DNA of 64,000 bases from Novilysobacter_A longmucuonensis (GTDB lineage Bacteria > Pseudomonadota > Gammaproteobacteria > Xanthomonadales > Xanthomonadaceae): positions 248,001-312,000 of the forward strand of contig NZ_JBJMAW010000002.1 of the NCBI RefSeq assembly GCF_046600735.1. Reading direction: 5' to 3'. A program made the position numbers and the translations under genes. Of this stretch, positions 18,059 to 26,673 are shown piece after piece. Positions within the stretch are counted from its first letter, which is position 1; each line of letters starts with the position of its first letter. The notes under the pieces were generated by a model, which saw only the letters and a list, made by a program, of their open reading frames with translations, ran no database searches and was not told the origin of the DNA.

Positions 18059-18508
18059 TCATCGCACGTCCTCCACCTGGCCGAGGTAGGCGCTGTAGCC
18101 CTGCGCCTCCATATCGTCGCGGTGAATGAACCGCAGCGACGCCGAGTTGATGCAGTAGCGCAAGCCGCCGCGGTCGGCCGGGCCATCCGGAAACACGTGA
18201 CCCAGGTGGCTGTCGCCGCTCGCCGAACGCACCTCGATGCGCTCCATGCCGTAGCTGGAGTCGTGCAGTTCACTGACGTGGGCAGGCTCGATCGGCTTGG
18301 TGAAGCTCGGCCAGCCGCAGCCCGACTCGAACTTGTCGGACGAGGCGAACAGCGGCTCGCCCGACACCACGTCGACGTAGATGCCCGGCGCCTTGTTGTT
18401 CAAATACTCGCCAGTGCCGGGCGCTTCGGTGCCGCTTTCCTGCGTGACCCGGTACTGCTCCGGGGAGAGCTTGCCGATCGCATCGGGATCTTTGCGGTAC
18501 TGGCTCAT
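18059..18508 (-). CDS. msrB: Peptide-methionine (R)-S-oxide reductase MsrB (149 aa)
   Basis: MsrB reduces methionine-R-sulfoxide in proteins using thioredoxin. The catalytic Cys119 lies in RYCINSASLRF, and the likely resolving Cys64 is in SGCGWPSF; GHVFPDGP and HLGH are typical. The two CxxC zinc motifs of E. coli-type MsrB are gone: positions 46/49 are Asp/Ser and 95/98 are Ser/Gly, so this is the zinc-free form. The protein is cytoplasmic, with no msrA fusion or neighbour. The start has a family-typical N-terminus, MSQYRKDPDAIGKLSPEQYR. Confidence 0.95.
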   Translation of the reverse strand: MSQYRKDPDAIGKLSPEQYRVTQESGTEAPGTGEYLNNKAPGIYVDVVSGEPLFASSDKFESGCGWPSFTKPIEPAHVSELHDSSYGMERIEVRSASGDSHLGHVFPDGPADRGGLRYCINSASLRFIHRDDMEAQGYSAYLGQVEDVR

Positions 18509-18726
18509 TGCGGATTCCTGCTGGGGCGAAGGAACCTAAAGGGTTGGGGCCGCGCGGGCGAAGTCAACAATCGAGTCGAATCGGAACAAGCCGCTGGCCG
18601 CTTTCTCAAGAAGATTACGTCAGGGCAATTGCTGCCGCGCTTATCATCCGGCTTGTCCGACGCATCGATGCCGGAGCCCTACCCTGCCGACGTCGCTCGA
18701 CCTGCCATTTCCCACCGGAGACCGCC

Positions 18727-19323
18727 ATGCATCGCACGCTCGCATTCACACTGCTGCCCTTGTCCCTGCTCGTTGCCCTGCCCGTCGCCGCGCAGGACGC
18801 CCCACCGCAGATGTCGCCGGAAGAAGCCGCGATGATGCAGGCCTACCAGCAGGCCGGCACGCCCGGCCCGGAGCACGCAGCGCTCGCGAAGATGGCCGGC
18901 GAGTACGACCTGTCGATCCGCAGCTGGCATACCCCCGGCGCGCCGCCCACCGTCGACACCGGCACCGCCACCCGCTCGATGATCCTGGGCGGCCGGGTGA
19001 TGACCGAGGAAGTCCAGTCGCAGATGCACGGCCAGCCGTTCACCGGCTACGGCATGCACGGTTACGACAACGTCAGCGGCAAGCACTGGGCGACGTGGAA
19101 CGACAGCATGTCGACCGGGCTCATGGTCAGCGAGGGCGAGTGCACCGCCGACGGCGCCTGCACGTTCAACGGCAGCTGGAACGACCCGGTGACGAAGGCG
19201 CCGATCAACGCCCGCATGACCACGAAGTGGACCAGTCCCGACGTGGAGCTGTTCGAGATGTACGCGCCGGGCCCGGACGGCAAGGAATCCAAGATGATGG
19301 AGATCACCTACACCAAACGCTGA
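18727..19323 (+). CDS. Secreted DUF1579 protein (198 aa)
   Basis: The ATG at 18727 starts a signal peptide (MHRTLAFTLLPLSLLVALP, cleavage at VAAQD). The mature part carries DUF1579 features: HAALAKMAGEYDLSIRSW, GGRVMTEEVQSQMHGQPF, TGYGMHGYDNVSGKHWATW and a C-terminal EITYTKR. The family is predicted to form a small beta-barrel in the periplasm; its ligand and role are unknown. The neighbouring gene converges. Codon use matches the window. Confidence 0.88.
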   Translation: MHRTLAFTLLPLSLLVALPVAAQDAPPQMSPEEAAMMQAYQQAGTPGPEHAALAKMAGEYDLSIRSWHTPGAPPTVDTGTATRSMILGGRVMTEEVQSQMHGQPFTGYGMHGYDNVSGKHWATWNDSMSTGLMVSEGECTADGACTFNGSWNDPVTKAPINARMTTKWTSPDVELFEMYAPGPDGKESKMMEITYTKR

Positions 19324-19403
19324 GGCCAGCGCCCGCACCCATTCGGAAACCTCAGGGTCAGGTTGGTTTTCACGGGCGTCCAGCCGTTCGACCAGCGTGC
19401 TGA

Positions 19404-20507
19404 TCAGCGCGTCATGCAGTCCCGGTAACGCGAGTACACGCGGTTGGCGAACCAGGCGGTGGTCAGCTCGCGGGTGATCTTCGGGCTTTCCAGGGTGATG
19501 CCGGGGGTCATCGCCCGCGGCAGCGGCTGGCCGGCGCGGGCCTCGGCCAGGGCGAACACGCGCTGGGATAGCGGCGAGTCGTTGAAGTCGAGCCGGTCGC
19601 CCTGCTCCAACCCCTCGCGGATCTGCTCCGTATCCATGCCGAGTTCGCCGGCAAGCGAGCGGACCGCGCGCTCGGTCTCGCCTGGACGGTCCAGCGGCGC
19701 ACCGGGCAGCAGCAGGTCGCCATCCAACGCCAGCGCGCGGCCGCTGGCGGTCACCACCGCATTCTGGAAGGCGGCATTGCGGCTGGCGTACCAGCCGGCG
19801 TTGAAGTCGGCGAAGCGATGCACCTTGCGCGTGTACGGCGTGGTGTAACCCAGCAAGTGGGCGATACCGAAGTACAGGCCGCCGCGGCGGGTGAAGACCT
19901 CCTCGCGGATGCTGCCCCTGACCGGATAGGGGTAGTCGCCGGCGTTGGCTTCGGCGAAAGGGATGGACACCTGCATCGGCCCCCCGGTCTGCACCGGGTT
20001 GTAGCCGTCGAACAGGCGCCCGCCCAGTGGCACCCTGCCGATCAGGTCCGCGTACAGCTCGCTCAACTGGCGCTCGGTACGCACTGCCGACAGCCGCTGC
20101 TCGTAGCTGCGGCCGTCGCCGGAACGCAGCTCCAGTGCCGCATCCACCATGAACTCCGGGACGCGCACCGCGGCCGCGCGGCGCACGATCTCCGCGCGTG
20201 CGACCGCGGCCAGGTCGGGCACCGCAGGGTCGGCGTCGTAGCCGGTTTCCTGCTCGACCACCGCCAGCACGGCGCAGATGTTCTCCTCCATCGGGTCGAG
20301 GCCCTGCACCGCGAAAGAGATCTGGATGTCGGCGGCCCAACCGGCACGATCGTCTACCGATGCCGGGATGCGACGGGCGATCTCCGCGCGCACCGCCTCC
20401 GGCGCTGGGCCGGCGGGTCGCGGTGCGCTCGCGCAGCCGGCCAACAGCAGCAACAGACCGGACACCCACCAGCAGTGCTTCGTGCGGGGCGCGTGCGTGT
20501 TCCTCAT
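19404..20507 (-). CDS. DUF1615 family lipoprotein (367 aa)
   Basis: Starting at 20507 (MRNTHAPRTKHCWW) the protein has a lipoprotein signal ending in LLLLLAGC, followed by ASAPRPAGPAPEAVRAEI. The mature part matches DUF1615 (usual 350-400 residues), with VLAVVEQETGYDADPAVPDL, FDGYNPVQTGGPMQVSIPF, REEVFTRRGGLYFGIAHLLGY and FADFNAGWYASRNAAFQNA. The E-T-G-Y and aspartate pattern recalls lytic transglycosylase-like folds, but catalysis is not established. The open frame continues 66 bases upstream through an antitoxin-like relic; those starts would bury the signal peptide. Confidence 0.88.
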   Translation of the reverse strand: MRNTHAPRTKHCWWVSGLLLLLAGCASAPRPAGPAPEAVRAEIARRIPASVDDRAGWAADIQISFAVQGLDPMEENICAVLAVVEQETGYDADPAVPDLAAVARAEIVRRAAAVRVPEFMVDAALELRSGDGRSYEQRLSAVRTERQLSELYADLIGRVPLGGRLFDGYNPVQTGGPMQVSIPFAEANAGDYPYPVRGSIREEVFTRRGGLYFGIAHLLGYTTPYTRKVHRFADFNAGWYASRNAAFQNAVVTASGRALALDGDLLLPGAPLDRPGETERAVRSLAGELGMDTEQIREGLEQGDRLDFNDSPLSQRVFALAEARAGQPLPRAMTPGITLESPKITRELTTAWFANRVYSRYRDCMTR

Positions 20508-20573
20508 TGAGCTTGGGTGCAGGCAGTCGGCCATGAGCACTTCCCCGGGATGGACGACGGGCAGGGTTTTCAT
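20508..20573 (-). pseudogene. higA N-terminal relic in frame with the DUF1615 gene
   Basis: The 22 codons upstream of the lipoprotein start read MKTLPVVHPGEVLMADCL..., nearly the same as the start of the HigA antitoxin at 51489 (MKTLPNIHPGEVLLEEFL). Only the head of the antitoxin is left; it is in frame and has no stop before the lipoprotein Met. It is a recombination scar or a captured upstream start. Confidence 0.6.
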
Positions 20574-20661
20574 GATTTCACTCGGGGCGCCTTGTGCGCG
20601 CGCGGACCCGGATCAAGAGCGACGGGTGCCGAAGGCTAGCATTGCGCCTGCAGCGAGGCGG

Positions 20662-21588
20662 TCACGCGGCACGCCGCGTCCGGGCCAGGGTAATTACGGC
20701 CACGCCGGCCAGGATGATCGCCATTCCGGCGAGGTCGTACGGGCCGACGGTTTCGCCCACCAGCAGCACACCCAGCAGCACCGCCACCGGCGGGTTGACG
20801 TACGCGTAGCTGGTGGCGACTGCCGGCCGCGCGTACTTGAGCACGTACAGGTAGGCACTGAAGGCGACGATCGAGCCGAACACCGCCAGGTAGACCAGCG
20901 CCAGCGTCGCGCGGGTGGTCGGCTCGACCGGCAGGGTCTCGCCACTGGCAAAACCCACCCCAAGCAGCGCGACGCTGCCACACAGCATCTGCGCCGCGGT
21001 GTTCATCGGACCGGCAGGCATGTCCTGCCGACGGCTCCAGACCGAGCCGAAGGCCCAGCACATCGCCGCGGTCAGCAAGGCGATCGCCCCCAGGCGCTCG
21101 CCCGACAGGCCGCTGCCGGTGTTGAGCACGATCACGCCGGCAAAGCCGACCAACAAGCCGACGGTTTCCCGCCGCGTCGGCCACTGTCCGTACATGCCGG
21201 AGAACGCCGCCGCGAACAGCGGCATGCTCGACACGGCCACCGCCGCGATGCCCGAACTCACCCGCTCTTCGGCAAAGCACACCAGGCCGTTGCCGAAGCC
21301 GAGCAGCAACACGCCGGTGATCGCCGCGTTGCGCCATTGCAGCCGGCTCGGCGCGGCATGCCCGCGCCAGCGCAGGAACGCGTACATCGCCACGCCGGCG
21401 CCGAGGAACCGCACGCCCGCCAGCAGGAATGGCGGATAGCTTTCCAACGCGAAGCGGATGCCGAGATAGGTCGACCCCCAGACCAGGTAGAGCGTGAGCA
21501 GCGCGAGTGGGATCAGCACGCGCGGCTCGAGCCAGGGAGACGACGAGGCAGGCAGCGGCGTCGTGGAGGTCGTGGAGTGGTCGGACAT
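20662..21588 (-). CDS. yedA: EamA/DMT-superfamily transporter, YedA-like (308 aa)
   Basis: Ten membrane segments in two EamA repeats are visible: the first half begins PLALLTLYLVWGSTYLGIRFALESYPPF and the second around LGAIALLTAAMCWAFGSVWSRR. WGSTYLGIRFA, LVCFAEERVSSG and YLYVLKYARPAVATSYAYVNP are signatures of the YedA subgroup. It should export an unknown small metabolite across the inner membrane; the length of 308 is normal. The start MSDHSTTST is hydrophilic and plausible. No regulator is attached, and the gene appears monocistronic. Confidence 0.9.
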   Translation of the reverse strand: MSDHSTTSTTPLPASSSPWLEPRVLIPLALLTLYLVWGSTYLGIRFALESYPPFLLAGVRFLGAGVAMYAFLRWRGHAAPSRLQWRNAAITGVLLLGFGNGLVCFAEERVSSGIAAVAVSSMPLFAAAFSGMYGQWPTRRETVGLLVGFAGVIVLNTGSGLSGERLGAIALLTAAMCWAFGSVWSRRQDMPAGPMNTAAQMLCGSVALLGVGFASGETLPVEPTTRATLALVYLAVFGSIVAFSAYLYVLKYARPAVATSYAYVNPPVAVLLGVLLVGETVGPYDLAGMAIILAGVAVITLARTRRAA

Positions 21589-21694
21589 CGGCGTGCCGTC
21601 GTGGGTAGCGGATTATCGGCGAGCCACGGCGCAGGCGTAACCTGCCGGTAGCGGGATTCAATGTTCCGTCGGACGCGGCAGTCGAAAGTCCGGA

Positions 21695-22059
21695 ATGACC
21701 CAGGCACAGGTCGACCTGTCCGCGCTGGACACGGACATGGCCGGCCCGCGAGCGCAGGTGCTGGTACTGGACAGCGTGCTTTTGTCCGAGATGCCGGAGA
21801 GCTTCAAGCCGAAAATCGCTGGACCAGTGCTGGCACGGCTGGCCGCCTTCAAGCCGGATGTCATCGCCATCGAGGCGATCTCCAGCGAAAGCTGCGAGCT
21901 GATGGCGCGCCACCCCTCGGTCTACGCCCCGGTAGAAGTATCGCATTACTGCAGCGGCACCTAGCCTCCCACAATCCGTGATTCGACAGCCTGCTGGGGC
22001 AGATGCAGGGCATGGACGTGGTCGAAGTGGAGACGGTACTGCGGGCACCGCCCCACTGA
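21695..22059 (+). pseudogene. DUF5694-like gene, internally deleted
   Basis: A protein-like start, MTQAQVDLSALDTD, with AQVLVLDSVLLSEMPESFKP and FKPDVIAIEAISSESCELM, fits the TraB/DUF5694-like group but stops at 21964 after 89 residues. In another frame, 21984-22059 gives FDSLLGQMQGMDVVEVETVL and ends in TGA, which looks like the natural C-terminus. The central part (about 150 residues in relatives) is missing, so this is a deletion pseudogene. Confidence 0.6.
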
Positions 22060-22069
22060 CCTTGCCGGA

Positions 22070-22519
22070 TCAGTTCGGAATTTCCGGCTCGACGAGCTTA
22101 CCCAACAACACCAGCGATTCCTGCCAGCCCAAGTAGCACGCTTCGATAGGAATAGCCTTGGGCAGGTTTTCCTGCACCACCTGCAGTTCGGTGCCGCAGG
22201 ACACCGCTCTCAGCGTGATGGTGGTGGTCATCTCGCCGGCCAGGTTGGGGTCCTCGAAGCGATCGCTATAGCGGATGCGCTCGCCAGGCACGAGCTCCTG
22301 GTAGGTGCCGCCGAAACTATGGCCATTCCCGGTGGAGAAGTTGGTGAAGGACATGCGGTAACTGCCCCCGACCTGTGCGTCGAGCTGGTAGACCTTGCAG
22401 GTGAAGCCGTTCGGCGGCAGCCACTTGGCGATGGCATCGGCGTCGAGGAAGGCGCGATAGACACGTTCCGGCGGGGCGTTCAGGACGCGGTGGAGGCGAA
22501 TCGTGTTGGCAGTGGCCAT
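22070..22519 (-). CDS. SRPBCC/AHSA1-domain protein (149 aa)
   Basis: The protein MATANTIRLHRVLNAPPERVYRAFLDADAIAKWLPP is a typical activator-of-HSP90-ATPase-1-like START-fold domain, with GGTYQELVPGERIRYSDRFEDP and a C-terminal amphipathic helix YLGWQESLVLLGKLVE. The family binds hydrophobic ligands in a cavity; function is unassigned. Length is usual. A Met 13 codons upstream would also fit, but the family start is here. It diverges from the hydrolase-LuxR gene across about 257 bases. Confidence 0.88.
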   Translation of the reverse strand: MATANTIRLHRVLNAPPERVYRAFLDADAIAKWLPPNGFTCKVYQLDAQVGGSYRMSFTNFSTGNGHSFGGTYQELVPGERIRYSDRFEDPNLAGEMTTTITLRAVSCGTELQVVQENLPKAIPIEACYLGWQESLVLLGKLVEPEIPN

Positions 22520-22776
22520 GGCGGTTTCCGTTGTGGAGGAGAAGCCCTCACCTGACATAACGAACGGGAGGCCCGGAAATCGACACCCCCGCTCAGCACG
22601 CTCGCTGGTGCGGCGCCGGACCGTGCCTTGGGAAGGCATGGCGCGATGCCTGGGCCGCGGCAGAGCGCATTCGGCCGACCCGCCCCGCACGGCCATCGTC
22701 CCGGACCGAGTATGGTTGGCGCCGCACAGCGCGCTATTTTGAATCGGCCCATCACTGGACCGCACCCGAGACCGCG

Positions 22777-23847
22777 ATGAAGCAATGCATCCGTTACGCC
22801 ACCACTTCCGACCAGGCCAACCTGGCGTGGGCCGAGATTGGGCAGGGTATGCCGTTGGTCAAGGCGGCGAACTGGCTCACGCACCTACAGTACGACTTGG
22901 AGAGTCCGGTCTGGGCGCACTGGATCCGATTCTTCGGCGAGCACTTCCGCTACATCCGCCATGACGAACGCGGTTGCGGCCTGTCCGACACCCGGGTCGA
23001 GGGCCTGACATTACCGCGCTGGGTGGATGACCTGGAAAGCGTGGTCGAAGCCGCCGGCATCGAGCGGCCTTTTGTCCTGCTCGGCATCAGCCAAGGCGCG
23101 GCCACGGCGATCATGTATGCCTTGCGCCATCCGCAGCGGGTGTCGCACCTGATCCTCTACGGCGGCTATGCCGTCGGCGGCAACAAGGGCGATGCGGACC
23201 GGGTCGAGATGTACAAGGCGGTGCAGGAGGTGGTGCGCTTGGGCTGGGCCAGCGACAACCCGGCCTTCCGCCAGTTGTTCACGTCGCGCTTCATCCCGCA
23301 GGGCAGTCAGGCCCAGTTCGACTGGTTCAACGACCTGTGCCGGCGCACCACGTCAGCGGCCAACGCGGGCACGCTGCTGGCCGCGCGCGGCAACGTCGAC
23401 GTGCGCGACTACCTGCACCTGGTCCGCACGCCCACCCTGGTGCTGCACGCCGACAACGACCACATCGCGCCGACATCGCAGGGCGCGTTGCTGGCGAGCC
23501 AGATCCCGGGCGCCACCTTCGTCCAGTTGGAGTCGCACAACCATGTGCTGCTCGAGCACGAACCGGCTTGGCAGGCTTTCCAGCAGGCGGTACTGGAGTT
23601 CATCGGGCAACGCGCTGCGGTCGATCCCGTCGAAGATGCGATCGCGCGGAACTTGACCACGCGCGAACGCGAGTCGCTGCGGCTGCTGTGCGAAGGCCGC
23701 AGCAACGCGCAGATCGGCTGGTATCTCGGAATTGCCGAGAAGACCGTGCGCAATCACATCACCGGCCTGTATCGGAAGCTGGGCGTGCGCAGCCGCGCTC
23801 AGGCGATGGTGCTGGCCCATCGGCATCCGGCGGTACTCGCCGATTGA
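22777..23847 (+). CDS. Alpha/beta-hydrolase fused to a LuxR-type DNA-binding domain (356 aa)
   Basis: Residues about 15-270 form an alpha/beta hydrolase: RHDERGCGLSDT, the nucleophile elbow GISQGAA (Ser105), LVLHADNDHIAP (acid) and LESHNHVLLEHE (catalytic His). Residues about 288-350 are a GerE/LuxR HTH: LTTRERESLRLLCEGRSN and AEKTVRNHITGLYRKLGV. The hydrolase probably acts as a ligand-sensing domain controlling DNA binding, as in other cyclase/hydrolase-LuxR regulators. The divergent AHSA1 gene is the nearest possible target. A CCCGGG...CCCGGG hairpin at 23858-23877 may terminate it. Confidence 0.9.
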   Translation: MKQCIRYATTSDQANLAWAEIGQGMPLVKAANWLTHLQYDLESPVWAHWIRFFGEHFRYIRHDERGCGLSDTRVEGLTLPRWVDDLESVVEAAGIERPFVLLGISQGAATAIMYALRHPQRVSHLILYGGYAVGGNKGDADRVEMYKAVQEVVRLGWASDNPAFRQLFTSRFIPQGSQAQFDWFNDLCRRTTSAANAGTLLAARGNVDVRDYLHLVRTPTLVLHADNDHIAPTSQGALLASQIPGATFVQLESHNHVLLEHEPAWQAFQQAVLEFIGQRAAVDPVEDAIARNLTTRERESLRLLCEGRSNAQIGWYLGIAEKTVRNHITGLYRKLGVRSRAQAMVLAHRHPAVLAD

Positions 23848-24012
23848 CCGCCGCACCCGGGACATTTGCCCCGGGTACGGCCGGAACGCGATCACAACCG
23901 GGACAAGGTTCCCATGGTGGCAGCAGGGCGGCCCGCCCAGACTTGCTTTCAAGTTTGATCGCAGGCCGCTGCTGCGATTCTCCCGTAGCCACGGTCCTTG
24001 GAGGTCAAGATC

Positions 24013-24750
24013 ATGTCCCGCCCGCTTGCGCTGCTGTATGGCGCCATCTCCTACTCGTTGTTCCTGGCGACGTTCCTGTACGCCATCGCCTTCGTTGCCG
24101 GGTTCGGCGTGCCCAAGCACATCGACAACGGTCCCGACGCGCCCTTCTTGATGGCGCTGGCCATCAACCTCGGCCTGCTCAGCCTGTTCGCCGTGCAGCA
24201 CAGCGGCATGGCGCGGCCCGCGTTCAAGCGCTGGTGGACGGGGCTCGTCCCGGTGCCGATCGAGCGCAGCACCTACGTGCTGGCCAGCAGCCTGGTGCTG
24301 GTCCTGCTGTACTGGCAATGGCGGCCGTTGCCGCAACTGGTCTGGAGTATCGACTACGAGGTCGCGCGCTGGGCGTTGTACGGCTTGTCCGCGCTGGGCT
24401 GGCTGCTGGTGCTGGTGTCGACCTTCCTGATCAGCCACTTCGACCTGTTCGGCCTGCGCCAGGTGTGGTCCTACGCCCGCCAGCGGCAATCCGTCGACGG
24501 GCCGTTCATCACCCGCGCCTTCTACCGCATGGTGCGCCACCCGTTGATGCTGGGGTTTCTGATCGCGTTCTGGGCCACGCCGACGATGAGCGCCGGGCAC
24601 CTGCTGTTCGCGCTGGTCACCACCGGTTACATCATCGTCGCGGTGAAGTTCCTCGAGGAACGCGACCTGGTCGCGCAGCATGGCGATACCTATCGCGAGT
24701 ACCAGCGCCAGGTGCCGATGCTGGTGCCGTGGCCGAAGCGCCGCGCGTAA
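24013..24750 (+). CDS. mddA: Methanethiol S-methyltransferase-like membrane protein (245 aa)
   Basis: A GGAGGT ribosome site sits 8 bases before the ATG at 24013. The protein has about six membrane segments (first SYSLFLATFLYAIAFVAGFG) and the C-terminal signature of isoprenylcysteine-type methyltransferases: RMVRHPLMLGFLIAFW and FLEERDLVAQHGDTYREY. Length and AVQHSGMARPAFKRWW match MddA, which methylates methanethiol to dimethyl sulfide with SAM. NnrU-like proteins are the main alternative. A TTG five codons upstream is less likely. It is the last high-GC gene before the A/T-rich cassette. Confidence 0.82.
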   Translation: MSRPLALLYGAISYSLFLATFLYAIAFVAGFGVPKHIDNGPDAPFLMALAINLGLLSLFAVQHSGMARPAFKRWWTGLVPVPIERSTYVLASSLVLVLLYWQWRPLPQLVWSIDYEVARWALYGLSALGWLLVLVSTFLISHFDLFGLRQVWSYARQRQSVDGPFITRAFYRMVRHPLMLGFLIAFWATPTMSAGHLLFALVTTGYIIVAVKFLEERDLVAQHGDTYREYQRQVPMLVPWPKRRA

Positions 24751-24863
24751 AGACGCGCCTTCCTCCGAAACAGGACGAGACGAGAATGCTTACCAATCTC
24801 TGGGATTTGTTCGCGGCCCTCTTCTTCTCGTCCTGACCTCGTTGCGATACAAGGGGTGAGAAC

Positions 24864-26573
24864 ATGCAAAGGCTGCCTTGGATATCCATCACGCTGTTGC
24901 TTGCAGTCGTCGGCCCGGCATCGGCCGCAGGTTGGTTGCACTCCACTCTCGCGCAGGATAGCGCACCCGCGACCCACGGCTTGAGCTTCGACATAAAAGG
25001 AGACACGAGTTGCGCTTGGGGAAGCAAGGCGTGCAACCGCTGCGTCAACGATGTCAAAACCAACTTTAATGCGATAGAAACGCAATACAAGGGTGCGCGA
25101 GGAAGCAAGATTGGCGTGCGTAGTTACGCTTACCCGACAAATAGTTATCTATTACATCGCATCAACGCCTTAGGAGCTGAGCATATTCAGGGCGTCGGCC
25201 GCATCGCGGGCTTGGGCAACGACGAGTATCTCGTGTTCACCCATAGCACCAAATCCTCGGAGCCTGGCAAGAGCGGCGCGTTGGCTGTCATCAGGATGGG
25301 CGCGAACCAAGCATCACATGGTTATGCGCTTGGTAATCTGCGCGACGGCGACGGCAAGAACCAGAACATTCATAACCGCACGGTCGCCAGGACCTTTTCG
25401 GACAGCAATCACCCGGGAGGACTGGCCACTCTGGGGCACTACGTATTCGTCGCCGACTGGTGCCAGCCGCACGGCGCGTGGAAGTGGTGCAACCTCCGCT
25501 CACAGTTCGCTTTTGAAGTCTACGACGTATCGAACGTTGATCGGAACACCGAGGTGATCAATTCCCACCCGCCCCTCAAGATCATAGATCGAAGCGTGAG
25601 GGTCGATGGCGACAAGGTACGGGAAGCAAGCACCGCAACCGTCGCCGCGACAAGGCTCAAGGATGGCCGTTATCTGGTGGGTCTCGGCCGTTCGGGCGGA
25701 CAGAATTACGAGTACTTCGTGAGCGATACGACCAAGCTGCTGCCGGATACGGCCTGGACATCGATTGGCGATCCGGAGCCCATCGGGAAGTGGGGAGAGG
25801 GAGCGGCAATGGTTAACGAATGCGGTTCCGGAGATGTGTACCTGATTCAGATCGAGAAATCGGCGGACAAGTTCTACGACACCAAGCAGAGCAAGGATCA
25901 GCTGCATCTGTTCAAACTTGCCCGGGCATCGAGCGCCGGACCGATCTCGCATGAATACATCAATAGCCGAACCTTCAGGTGCAGCGATGGCACTGCATGG
26001 TGCGATTTCGACAAGGGTGGCGGCATCTATATTTCACCAGCGGGCAACCTGTATCTGTATGCAACGGATGCGCAGCAGGCAGAGAGTACAGAGCGATTCC
26101 GCATGGTCGAGTTCGGGAACTACCTGGAGCCGGATCGTCGTAACGAAGTCGCTCCTTCAAAACGAGGCCGACCCAACGTTGTCGATCACCGCACAACAAG
26201 CACCGCACCGCCGCGCCGGAACGAAACAGTGCCGGCCAGGAGGGGTGTCCTGCCTGCCCCTTCCGATGTCACGGTTTCGGAGGTGGCGCGCACATCACTC
26301 CGCCTGAACTGGATGGATAATTCGACCGCGGAATATGGCATCGCTGTCGATCGTGGCGTGCCCGTTGGGGACAAAGGCGGCATCAACTATCAGTGGAAAC
26401 ATGTCTTCAATGTGGAAGAGCGTGTAATGAGCCGCGTACAGGGCAAGGGCTGGCGCACCGATTCCGACGACCGGCTCGATCCCGATACGGAATATTGCTA
26501 TCGCTTGCGTGCGTATCGCAAGGGCCAATACTCCGCTTATTCACCATTGGCGTGCGCCCGCACTAGCCGCTAA
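24864..26573 (+). CDS. Secreted beta-propeller-like protein with C-terminal fibronectin III domain (569 aa)
   Basis: A signal peptide (MQRLPWISITLLLAVVGPAS, cleavage near SAAG) is followed by a Cys cluster (CAWGSKACNRC), a long repeat-like beta region (VGRIAGLGNDEYLVFTHS, SNHPGGLATLGHYVFVADW, FEVYDVSNV, YLVGLGRSGG) and, after a Pro/Arg linker, a fibronectin type III-like domain at about 465-569 (APSDVTVSEVARTSLRLNW, YRLRAYRKGQYSAYS). The HPGG and FEVYDVSN words suggest a beta-propeller. No enzyme motif is seen. The gene is visibly richer in A and T than its neighbours and is followed after 100 bases by the PHP gene; both may have arrived together. Confidence 0.72.
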   Translation: MQRLPWISITLLLAVVGPASAAGWLHSTLAQDSAPATHGLSFDIKGDTSCAWGSKACNRCVNDVKTNFNAIETQYKGARGSKIGVRSYAYPTNSYLLHRINALGAEHIQGVGRIAGLGNDEYLVFTHSTKSSEPGKSGALAVIRMGANQASHGYALGNLRDGDGKNQNIHNRTVARTFSDSNHPGGLATLGHYVFVADWCQPHGAWKWCNLRSQFAFEVYDVSNVDRNTEVINSHPPLKIIDRSVRVDGDKVREASTATVAATRLKDGRYLVGLGRSGGQNYEYFVSDTTKLLPDTAWTSIGDPEPIGKWGEGAAMVNECGSGDVYLIQIEKSADKFYDTKQSKDQLHLFKLARASSAGPISHEYINSRTFRCSDGTAWCDFDKGGGIYISPAGNLYLYATDAQQAESTERFRMVEFGNYLEPDRRNEVAPSKRGRPNVVDHRTTSTAPPRRNETVPARRGVLPAPSDVTVSEVARTSLRLNWMDNSTAEYGIAVDRGVPVGDKGGINYQWKHVFNVEERVMSRVQGKGWRTDSDDRLDPDTEYCYRLRAYRKGQYSAYSPLACARTSR

Positions 26574-26673
26574 ATACTTTCGAACGGGCTAATGCATCCT
26601 TGCGCTATCCCTTTTGTCCATGGTTATTTTGCACCAAATTAAACTTTTCAAGCAATCTTGAGGAGCGACCCAA

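Noticed and set aside
24786..24836. A 16-codon open frame (MLTNLWDLFAALFFSS) between mddA and the A/T-rich cassette, with AGGACGAG/CTCGTCCT arms around it.
   Set aside because: It could be a leader peptide or a terminator hairpin, but there is no codon pattern or clear regulated target. A single small frame of this size is expected by chance.
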